Shown here one piece after another: positions 52,925 to 62,900 of a DNA stretch of 64,000 nucleotides (the stretch's first letter is position 1; each line of letters starts with the position of its first letter). Origin of the DNA: Flavobacterium alkalisoli (GTDB lineage Bacteria > Bacteroidota > Bacteroidia > Flavobacteriales > Flavobacteriaceae); contig NZ_CP042831.1 in assembly GCF_008000935.1 (NCBI RefSeq), positions 3,038,001-3,102,000 of the forward strand, written 5' to 3'. A model generated the notes under the pieces. It was not told the origin of the DNA. It made no database searches and saw only the letters and a list, made by a program, of their open reading frames with translations. The translations under genes were made by a program, and so were the position numbers.

Positions 52925-53869
52925 ATGTTCAATAAATCACTTTTTATAGTATCTGCTTTTATATTATTAAGCTGTGGGGCAACAAAAACAGCAAGCAGCC
53001 ATTTTGTATTTAAAGATTCTAAAGCCGAACAAAAATATATCACCTCGTATAATAATACAATGAAACTATGGCCTGTTTCTTATGAGGAAAAAGATATTAA
53101 TACCTCCTTTGGCACAGCACATGTTATAATAAGCGGTCCTACATCTGGTGAGCCGTTGGTACTATTGCATGGTATGGACGCCAGCTCTACTATGTGGTAT
53201 CCAAATATTGGGGATTATGCAAAAAAATACAGGGTATATACCATAGATTATTTAATGGAGCCCGGAAAATCAGTTTCAAAAGGCGATAAACTTAATACAG
53301 ATGAGATTATTTCTTGGTATGATCAGGTTTTCAATAATCTCGGATTAGAACAGTTTAATCTTGTCGGAATGTCAAGAGGCGGATGGATGGCAACACATTA
53401 TACGCTACATTCTAAGGACAGAATAAAAAAACTCATATTGCTGGCACCGGTACAAACCTTTAACAATATTGAGGTTGATACTAAAACTATGACAGCTGCT
53501 AATTTTAAATTCTTCCCAAACAGAAATAATTTAAAAAAAGCTGTGAATGCCCTCTCACGCAGGCCCGAAAAAATAGCTCCTGCCTTTAAGGAACAGATGT
53601 ACCTTGGTGTAAAAAATACAAAGTCTAATTTTGATGTGCTGCAAATGACTCCTTTCAGTAAGAAAGAACTTAAAGCGTTAACACTACCTGTATTAGTGCT
53701 TGTTGGCGATCATGATATTCTTAATAATAGTAATATAGTTGAAAAAGCAGGTAAAATACTGCCTAAAATAAATGCTGCAGTTATTGAAGATGCCGGGCAT
53801 TTTCTTACTATAGACCAAAAAGATGAGGTAGACAGGCGTATAATTGAATTTCTGGATACAAAAAAGTAA
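52925..53869 (+). CDS. Alpha/beta-hydrolase lipoprotein
   Basis: The 314-aa protein begins MFNKSLFIVSAFILLSCGAT, a lipoprotein signal with lipid Cys near 17. The hydrolase fold shows the oxyanion motif LVLLHGMDASSTMW, nucleophile Ser in VGMSRGGWM (GxSxG), the acid in LVGDHDIL and the His in DAGHFLTI. It is a serine hydrolase of the outer membrane or periplasm. The substrate cannot be read; esters, lactones or peptides are possible. It lies outside the island. The stop at 53867-53869 is directly followed, in frame, by a gene remnant. Confidence 0.9.
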   Translation: MFNKSLFIVSAFILLSCGATKTASSHFVFKDSKAEQKYITSYNNTMKLWPVSYEEKDINTSFGTAHVIISGPTSGEPLVLLHGMDASSTMWYPNIGDYAKKYRVYTIDYLMEPGKSVSKGDKLNTDEIISWYDQVFNNLGLEQFNLVGMSRGGWMATHYTLHSKDRIKKLILLAPVQTFNNIEVDTKTMTAANFKFFPNRNNLKKAVNALSRRPEKIAPAFKEQMYLGVKNTKSNFDVLQMTPFSKKELKALTLPVLVLVGDHDILNNSNIVEKAGKILPKINAAVIEDAGHFLTIDQKDEVDRRIIEFLDTKK

Positions 53870-53965
53870 TGCATGCCTGATGATATTAAGGAAATAACAG
53901 GGATTGAGGTTAAGGAAAGAATTTCCGACAGTGTTCTTAAAGCTGCCGACGAGGTGGTAACCTGA
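53870..53965 (+). pseudogene. Short KdpD remnant
   Basis: In the same frame as the hydrolase and directly after its stop, about 30 codons read PDDIKEITGIEVKERISDSV and KAADEVV. This is the conserved segment of the KdpD sensor N-terminal region (ITGIxVxExxPDxVLxxADEVV). The rest of KdpD is absent. A stop TGA closes it at 53963. It is too short to be functional and marks a deletion here. Confidence 0.5.
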
Positions 53966-54023
53966 CTTGGTTTGTATTTATGTATTTTAAACAATGTATT
54001 TTCTTAATAAAAATAGTTAATTA

Positions 54024-55961
54024 TTACATCTTCAATATAATAAACTCAGACCTCCTATTCATTTCATGTTGTGCATCAGTACAAGGTATACCATTAGAAC
54101 AGTCATTTATAAGCTGTGTTTCACCATATCCTATTGCACTTTCAATTCTTTCTGCAGCTATACCTTGCGATATAATGTAATCTCTGGTAGCTTTAGCCCT
54201 TCTGTCAGAAAGTTCTAAATTATATTGATCTCTACCACGGGAATCAGTATGTGATTCTATCTTAATTACCATATTAGGATATTCATTCATTAAAAACACT
54301 ACTTTATTCAACTCTACAGCAGCATCATTTCTGATGTAAGATTTATCAAGATCAAAATAAATAATGTCAATCTTGATTTTAAGCAATCCGTTCTCTTTAA
54401 TTATCAATTCATGGCTAATACCCAGAGGAACTACAGTTTCACCTGTAACACTTCCTGTAAGCACCGTTTTATTAGTCACTCTATATCCTTGTTTGGAAGC
54501 TTCTACAAAATAATTAATATTACAGTCTATAGGAGTTGTAAAAGCATACTCTCCACCAATTTGTGATACTGTACGTTCCCTTTCTACTCCCTTTGTATCA
54601 TAAAGAACAACCGTTGCTCCGGATATCCTTTCACCTGTGAGTTCTTCAGAAACGATCCCTTTAATTACCTGTTTACAAACTATTGGCGTTCTTTCAAAAG
54701 AATAAATATCATCATCCCCTTTTCCGGTTTTTCTGTTACTACAGACAAAGCCTTTATTTGTTTCTTCATTCACTATGTAGGCAAAATCATCCATATTAGT
54801 ATTAAGAGGTCCTCCAAGATTAACCGGTTTTTGAAATGTACCATCTGTAATAACACTTTCAAAAACATCCAGTCCGCCCAATCCCAAATGCCCGTCGGTA
54901 GCAAAATACAATGCTCTGTCGGTCACATAAGGAAACATCTCCCTTCCATTTGTATTAATGGTTTCTCCAAGGTTTTTAGGCTGTCCGTAGTTACCATCGC
55001 CTAATATGTCTACAACAAAAATATCAGTCTCCCCTATTGTTCCCGGCATATCAGAAACAAAATAAAGCTTTGTACCATCTTTACTTACTGCCGGCTGCCC
55101 TACCGAATAGCTATCATTATTAAAAGGCAGTTCTTTTATATTCTCCCATCTTATTTTTCCGTCCTTTTCTACTGCTGTGGCAGAATATAATTTTAAATGA
55201 TTAACCCCGTTACCGTCTTTTTTAAGTTTACCTTCATAATTATTCCTGGTAAAGTAAATGGTTTTTTCATCAGGCGAAAAAGCCACACAGGCTTCATGGT
55301 ATTTGGTATTTATATCCTTCGAGAACTTTTCCAGAAAAGTTACATCGGTCTGTACCGGATTAATCCTTCCAAGATGTAAATTAAGAAAAGGCTGGTTATT
55401 CCATCCGTATTTTCTTGTATGGAAATAAGAGGAATCTATAGCTGTAGCATATACAAGCTGACCTTTAAAATACATAGGCGCAAAATCTGAATTCTTGGAA
55501 TTAATAGACAGGTTTTGCAATGTAAACTGAGGTTCCAGAGCCAACAGATCATCAATTGTAATATCTTTTAAAGAAAAATCTTTTACCCTGTCATCATTGT
55601 ATGCTTTTTCTGCAAACTGTTTCATCCATTTCTTTGCTAAAGGATAATTTTGTGTACCCTCTAATGTTTGTGCATAGCGAAATAAATATTTTGAAGAAAC
55701 TTCATTAGGATATTCTGATACCAATTGTCCATACCATTTATTAGCTTCCTGCATTTGGGTATTAAAGTAATAGGAATCTCCTGCCCTTTCAAGTGTTATA
55801 CGCGAAGTATCACCTTTTTTTATAGCATTTTCGTAGGCTTTTGCAGCTTCCACATACCACATATTATCAAACAATGCATCGGCATTTTTGTTCCCGGTTT
55901 GTGCCAAGCCTGTGTAAGCTCCCAAAATAAATATTAGTATAACTATTTTTTTCATAATCAA
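54024..55961 (-). CDS. T9SS-associated OmpA-family protein with PD40 repeats
   Basis: The 645-aa protein has a signal peptide (MKKIVILIFILGAYTGLAQ). A TPR-like helical region occupies about 25-115, then a WD40-like PD40 propeller (CVAFSPDEKTIYFTRNNYEG, AVSKDGTKLYFVSD, YVTDRALYFATDGHLGLGGL) and an Ig-like carboxypeptidase-regulatory domain (IKGIVSEELTGERISGATVV). A C-terminal OmpA domain follows with IKIESHTDSRGRDQYNLELS and NRRSEFIIL. It is the outer-membrane, peptidoglycan-linked member of a PorP/OmpA pair. The PorP/SprF gene lies 6 bases upstream, and the adhesin gene precedes that. Confidence 0.93.
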   Translation of the reverse strand: MIMKKIVILIFILGAYTGLAQTGNKNADALFDNMWYVEAAKAYENAIKKGDTSRITLERAGDSYYFNTQMQEANKWYGQLVSEYPNEVSSKYLFRYAQTLEGTQNYPLAKKWMKQFAEKAYNDDRVKDFSLKDITIDDLLALEPQFTLQNLSINSKNSDFAPMYFKGQLVYATAIDSSYFHTRKYGWNNQPFLNLHLGRINPVQTDVTFLEKFSKDINTKYHEACVAFSPDEKTIYFTRNNYEGKLKKDGNGVNHLKLYSATAVEKDGKIRWENIKELPFNNDSYSVGQPAVSKDGTKLYFVSDMPGTIGETDIFVVDILGDGNYGQPKNLGETINTNGREMFPYVTDRALYFATDGHLGLGGLDVFESVITDGTFQKPVNLGGPLNTNMDDFAYIVNEETNKGFVCSNRKTGKGDDDIYSFERTPIVCKQVIKGIVSEELTGERISGATVVLYDTKGVERERTVSQIGGEYAFTTPIDCNINYFVEASKQGYRVTNKTVLTGSVTGETVVPLGISHELIIKENGLLKIKIDIIYFDLDKSYIRNDAAVELNKVVFLMNEYPNMVIKIESHTDSRGRDQYNLELSDRRAKATRDYIISQGIAAERIESAIGYGETQLINDCSNGIPCTDAQHEMNRRSEFIILKM

Positions 55962-55967
55962 ACCGTA

Positions 55968-56894
55968 TTAAAAAAACCTTGGTGATTTTAAACCTTCCTC
56001 TTTAGATTTAAGCTCAAACCGCAACATAATTTCATGACTGCCTGAGGTAAATTGCTGGAGTTCTGTAGTAGTATAATCGTAAGCATATCCTATTAATATA
56101 GACTGTGTTAACTGGAACCCTACCAAGCCACTTACCGAATCGCCTGTACGATAAGATGCTCCTATTCTAAACTTGTCATAAAACATAAAGTTGGCTGATA
56201 AATCGGCTACAACCGGTGCTCCCGATACATATTTAAGTAAAAAAGCAGGCTTGAACTTTGTATTAGCCGAAAGATCGAAAACCAATCCTCCGATTAGATA
56301 AAAGTGCATACGCTCATCTGCCAGTCCTTCTTTTGTACCATCATACCTTTCATCTACTAAAAAGTTAGGTACCGATAGCCCTACGTAGCTTCTTTCTCCA
56401 TCATAGTAAACCCCTGCACCTATGGTAGGTAAAAAACGGTTGACTATATTATCCTGATATTGAAAATCATCTCCGTTTTGCATAGTCCCCTTACTCCAGT
56501 CAATATTTAATATCCTTCCACCCGCATTTACACCAAAAGACAGATTCATTGTTTCTGAAGTCTTTATTGTGTAGGAAAAATTTGCATTTAACCATTGCTC
56601 TTCAGACGGACCAATGCTCTCATTAAGAAAAGAAAGACCTAACCCTACATTTTTGCCTACGGGCGAATCCATACTTAATGTCTGCGTTACAGGAGCTCCG
56701 TCAATACCTACCCACTGTGACCTGTAAATACCCGTAAGGGTAAAATGTCCTAAAGAACCTGCGTATGCCGGATTTACACTCAATGTATTGTACATATATT
56801 GGGTATACTGCGGATCCTGCTGGCTATAAGCCTGTGATACAATAAACAGTATAAATAATGTCAGTATTTGTTTTATTTTGTAAATCATAATCAA
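55968..56894 (-). CDS. PorP/SprF-family outer-membrane protein
   Basis: The 308-aa protein has a signal peptide (QILTLFILFIVSQAYSQ). A 14-strand-type barrel follows, typical of the T9SS PorP/SprF family: QDPQYTQYMYNTLSVNPAYA, GLGLSFLNESIGPSEE, GGLVFDLSANTKFKPAFLLK, GYAYDYTTTEL and GSHEIMLRFEL near the end. These proteins fix type B T9SS substrates (CHU_C domain) to the cell surface. The giant adhesin just upstream carries exactly that domain, so it is the likely partner. Confidence 0.94.
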   Translation of the reverse strand: MIMIYKIKQILTLFILFIVSQAYSQQDPQYTQYMYNTLSVNPAYAGSLGHFTLTGIYRSQWVGIDGAPVTQTLSMDSPVGKNVGLGLSFLNESIGPSEEQWLNANFSYTIKTSETMNLSFGVNAGGRILNIDWSKGTMQNGDDFQYQDNIVNRFLPTIGAGVYYDGERSYVGLSVPNFLVDERYDGTKEGLADERMHFYLIGGLVFDLSANTKFKPAFLLKYVSGAPVVADLSANFMFYDKFRIGASYRTGDSVSGLVGFQLTQSILIGYAYDYTTTELQQFTSGSHEIMLRFELKSKEEGLKSPRFF

Positions 56895-56924
56895 CTATTA
56901 TTAGGTATATATACTGTTAATATA

Positions 56925-59900
56925 TTATCGTTTTAGATATAACCATCCCTGAATTTCCTCTGATCCGTCACCTAAATCAAGGATATAGAAATAGGTACCT
57001 ACCGGTAGTGTTTTCTCAGGTCCGTCTGATGTTCCCGTCCAAGTATTGTCATAACCTTTTGCACTAAACACTTCATCTCCCCAACGACTGTAAATTCTCA
57101 GTACATTGTTTGGATAATTAGTGATGCAGTCTATGTAGAAAGTATCATTATCGCCGTCTCCATTAGGAGAAAACTCGTTATAGATATCCAGACATTTAGG
57201 ACTTACCGAAGCGCTGCCTTCATCATTATCAGGGTTATAATCTACCTGGTCTAAAGATTCCAACCTGGCTATATTGAGGTAATTGCTATTATCGACCACC
57301 TTAGCTGTTATTACAAGAGTTTCTGAACTGTTTCCGGCAATTTGAGATATCGACCAAACTCCTGTAAGCGGATTATAATCACCTGTACTTGCTGAGTAGG
57401 AATCAAACTCATATCCGTTTGGTAAAGCATCACTAACTATTACGTTGGTTGCCTCAAGAGCACTAATATTTTCTGCTGTTATGATAAAGCTCACCAAGGT
57501 ATTCATTGCCGGTTCAGCATTGTCAACCGTCTTGGTTATACCGATATCTGTACGCGGAACTTCAATAAACGCAGCATCTTCATCATCCTCACTCTGGTCT
57601 CCGTCATCATTATCAGGTGTACTGTCAATATCAAACTGATCGCTCGCAGTTATCTGGGCTATATTCTTATAATCCTCATCATTTAATCCTGCTGGATCAT
57701 ATACTGTTGCCTCATAGGTTAAGGTGACTCCTCCTAAAGGAACAGTAAGGCCTTGCCATGTAATTGTATAGCCGTTAAATATACCGCCTCCGCTAATATT
57801 ACTTACATCATAATAACCAACAGGCACAATGTCTTCTACTGCAACACCGGTGGCTGTTGTAGGGCCATCATTATTTATTTGTATAGTAAACACAAGGGTT
57901 TCTCCCACATTTGCGGTAATATTGTTTACCGTTTTTTCCAGACTCAAATCGGCCATTTCAACAATAATATCCAAGGTTGCAAAATCGTCTTCTATAGTTA
58001 CACCATTGCCGGGGGTACTATCCGGGTCAGAAACATCACTTTGCATGATTTCTGCTATATTGGTATATTCACCTGTATTTCCTGTAGGTACATTAACCGT
58101 AGAGTAAACCAACAGTGTTTGTGTACCTCCCGAAAGCACAGCTCCTGTAGTCCATACTCCGGTTGTGTTGTTATAAACTCCGCTGGTTGCAGTATAAGAC
58201 AAAAAACTAAAGCCTGACGGCAATAAATCTTCTACTACAACGCCTGTTGCAACTCCGGGACCATCATTGGTTACCGTAACTCCAAATACCACCAGAGCTC
58301 CTACATTATAGGATGTATTTCCATCAATTGTATTTTTAGCTATTGAAAGATCTGCGAATACTGTAGCCGGAGTTACAGAAACACTGGCATAATCATCTTC
58401 GGTATCGGTTCCGTTGTTAGGAGTCGAATCGGGATCAGGAAGATTACTGGCTGTTACCTCAGCTATGTTTTCATAATTACCTGTAGCATTTACTGTAGTC
58501 GTTACCTGTAAAGTTTCTGACTCCCCATTTCCTAATGTTCCCACATTCCATAATCCCGTTGTACTGTTGTATGTCCCTGTTGTGGCACTGAATGAGTTAT
58601 AAGTATAGCCATCAGGCAGTAAATCTGTCACCTGAACACCTGTTGTAGTTTGCGGGCCATCATTAGTAATAACAACCTCAAAGATAACCTGTGAACCAAC
58701 GAGTGGCGTAGCATTATTGACTGTTTTAGTTACTGATAAATCCGCGGCTGTAGCAACCGGAGTGGTGGTCGCACTTGCATAGTCATCCTCTATATCAATT
58801 CCGTTGTTCGGAGTCGAATCAGGATCCGGTAAATTACTGGCCGTTACCTCGACAATGTTTTCATAATCACCAATAGTATTAACTGTAACCGTTATCTGTA
58901 AAGTTTCTGACTCTCCATTAGCCAAGCTGCCCACATTCCATAACCCAGTTGTATTGTTGTAGGTTCCGGTTGTAGCACTAAATGAGTTATACGCATAGCC
59001 ATCAGGTAATAAATCCGTTACCTGAACACCTGTTGCTGTTTGCGGACCATCATTAGTAATAACAACCTCAAAAGTAACCTGTGAACCAACCAATGGCGTG
59101 GCATTATTGACAGTCTTCGTTACCGATAAATCTGCTGCGGTAGTAATTGGAGTTGTGGTTGCACTCGCGTAGTCATCCTCAGTGTCAATCCCATTATTTG
59201 ATACGGAATCAGGGTCCGGCAAGTCACTAGCCGTAACTTCTGCAATATTCAGATAATTACCACTAATGTTAACCGTAGCCGTTACTAATAAAGTTTCGCT
59301 TTCACCATTAGCCAAGCTGCCCACATTCCATAACCCAGTTGTATTGTTGTAGGTTCCGGTTGTAGCACTAAATGAGTTATACGTATAGCCATCTGGAAGT
59401 AACTCCGTTACCTGAACGCCTGTTGCTGTTTGGGGGCCATCGTTGGTTAAAACAATCTCAAAGATAACCTGTGAACCAACGAGTGGCATAGCATTATTGA
59501 CTGTTTTAGTTAATGACAAGTCAGCAACTAAAGGAATTGGTATTGTTGATACTGATCCATAATCATCTTCTGTAGTAACCCCATTATTTGGTGTACTATC
59601 TGGGTCCAATACATCGCTGGAGAAGATTTCAGCTATATTTAAATAATCCCCTGTACTATTAACAACTGCTGTTATTTGAAGGGATATTGAAGCTCCTGAT
59701 ATTAGCGGATCACCAATTGTCCATAAACCTGTTATACTGTTATATATACCTTCCGTCGCATTATAAGATACAAAAGTATATCCCGAAGGAAGAACATCCT
59801 CAATCACAACTCCTGTTGCAGATGCAGGTCCTGCATTACTAACTTCGATATTAAAAATTATCTGGCTTCCTACTAATGGTGTGGTATTGCCTCCAACAAT

Positions 59901-62900
59901 CGTTTTGGTTAACTCCAAATCGGCTGTAGGTATAATTGGGGTAGTTATTGCAGTGGCATAATCGTCCTCTGTATCAACACCGTTACCAGGTGTACTGTCG
60001 GGATCAGCTTCGTTACTCGAGGTAATTTCTGCAACATTTAAATAATCACCTGTTGATTGTACCGTAGCATTTATCAATAAGGTTTGAGAAGCACCGGCAG
60101 GTAAAGCACTTACTAACCACTCACCCGTATTACTATTATAAACACCATCTGTTGAACTGGCTATTACATAAGAATATCCTGAAGGAAGCAAATCAGTAAC
60201 TACAACTCCTGTTGCTGTTTGAGGGCCGTCGTTCGTAACTATTATTTCGAATGTAACTCCTCCTCCAATTATCGGAGTAGGATTGTTTACTGTTTTAGTT
60301 AACGACAAATCTGCAAAAACTGCAATTGGTACCGTAGTAACACTCGCATAATCATCCTCTGTATCAATACCATTACCCGGAGTACTATCCGGGTCTGGTT
60401 CATTACTTGAGGTAATTTCCGCTACATTCAGATAATCTCCTGTCGGTTGTACTATAGCATTAATTAAAAGAGTTTCAGATGTACCTGACGGTAACGTACC
60501 TACCGACCATTCACCAATAGTACTGTTATAAATACCTCCCGTTGTAGTAGCCACCACAAATGCATATCCTGAAGGCAGTAAATCGGTAACCACAACTCCA
60601 TTTGCGGTTTGAGGTCCGTCATTTGTTACGGAAATTGTAAATACAACTCCATTGCCTACAAGAGGGGTTGGATTGTTTACTGTTTTTGTTATTGATAAAT
60701 CAGCAGAAACAGCAATTGGCACTGTAATAGCACTCGCATAATCATCTTCTGTATCAATACCATTACCCGGAGTACTATCGGGATCGGGTTCATTACTCGA
60801 GGTGATTTCTGCAATATTTAAATAATCTCCTGTCGGTTGTACTATACCATTTATTAATAGGGTTTCAGACGTACCTGACGGCATCGTCCCTACTACCCAT
60901 TCCCCGGTGGTACTATTATAAATACCTGCTGTTGTGGTAGCAACCACATACGAATAACCGGAAGGAAGCTGGTCGGTAACCACAACTCCTGTTGCCGTTT
61001 GAGGTCCATTGTTTGTAACTATTATTTCAAATATAACGCCACTGCCTACCAGAGGTGTTGGGTTATTTACCGTTTTGGTTATTGATAAATCGGCAGAAAC
61101 TGCAATTGGCACAGTAGCAACACTGGTATAATCATCCTCAGTATCGAGTCCGTTTCCTGGTGTACTGTCAGGATCCGGAGTATCACTTGCAGTAATTTCA
61201 GCTACATTCAGATAATCTCCTGAAGGTAGTACACTTGCATTTATTAATAATGTTTCTGATACACCGGAAGCAACAGTTCCAACCTCCCAAATACCTGTCA
61301 GGTTATTATAAATTCCGGAAGTTGTGGTAGCAACTATAAAAGAATATCCGGAAGGTAACAGATCGGTTACCTGAATCCCGGTCGCATCCTGTGGACCGTC
61401 ATTTGTTACGGTAATTGTAAATACAACTCCAGATCCTACTAATGGCGTAGGATGATTAACTGTTTTAGTGATTGATAAATCGGCAGATATAGGTATAGGT
61501 ACAGTACTTACACTGGCATAATCATCCTCTGTATCAATAACGTTACCAGGGGTGGAATCCGGATCCGGTAAGTTGCTTGAAGTAACTTCTGCAATGTTCG
61601 TATAATCTCCCGATCCATTTACCGTTGCTGTAACCTGTAAGGTATGGAAAACTCCACTATCAAGATTACCTATTGTCCATAAACCGGTTACAGAGTCATA
61701 AGCTCCTGCAGTCGCAGTATAGGAAACATAAGTATAACCTGTAGGTAGTAAATCTGTAACAGTTACGCCACTTGTATCCTCAGGTCCTGCATTGGTTATC
61801 TGAATACTAAAGGTTACCTGTGAACCAACTAATGGCGTAGCATTATTAACCGTTTTGGTCAATGATAAATCGGCTGATTGTACTACCGGATTGGTTATTG
61901 CGCTTGCATAATCATCCTCGGTGTCTACTGCATTATTCGGAGTAGAGTCAGGGTCCGGTAAATCACTGGCAGTTACCTCTGCAATGTTTTCATAATCACC
62001 TGTCGCATTAACCGTGGCGTTTACCAACAAAGTTTCGCTTTCACCATTTGCCAAAGTTCCTATATTCCATAATCCGTTTGTACTGTTATAGGTTCCTGTT
62101 GTGGCACTAAATGAATTATAGCTATAACCATCAGGCAGTAAATCGGTTATTTGAACACCTGTTGCTGTTTGCGGACCATCATTAGTAATAATAATCTCAA
62201 AAGTTACCTGTGAACCAACTAATGGCGTAGTATTATTAACCATTTTGGTCAATGATAAATCGGCTGATTGTACTACCGGGGCGGTTGTTACACTCGAATA
62301 GTCATCTTCGGTATCAATTCCGTTATTCGGCGTGGAGTCAGGATCAGGAAGATTGCTGGCCGTTACCTCAGCGATGTTTTCATAATCGCCTGTCGCATTA
62401 ACCGTAGCGGTTACCTGTAAGGTCTCAAAGCTTCCTGTGGCGATACTCCCTACTGTCCATAATCCTGTCGTATTATTGTAAGCACCTGTGGTAGCTGTTG
62501 AGGAAACAAAGGCATACCCTGTAGGAAGCAGATCGGTTACTGTTACTCCTGTAGCATCCTGAGGACCGTCATTGCTTACCGTTATCGTAAAGGTTACGTT
62601 TGTGCCAACCAGTGGCGTAGCATTGTTAACCGTTTTTGTTATTGATAAATCTGCTGACTGTGCTACCGGGGCGGTTGTTACACTCGAATAGTCATCTTCG
62701 GTATCAATTCCGTTATTCGGCGTGGAGTCAGGATCAGGAAGATTGCTGGCCGTTACCTCAGCGATGTTTTCATAATCGCCTGTCGTATTAACGATTGCCA
62801 TCACTAACAATGTTTCTGATTCACTGGTTGCCAAGGTTCCTACATTCCATAATCCGGTTGTACTGTTATAGGTTCCCGTTGTTGCACTAAATGAATTATA

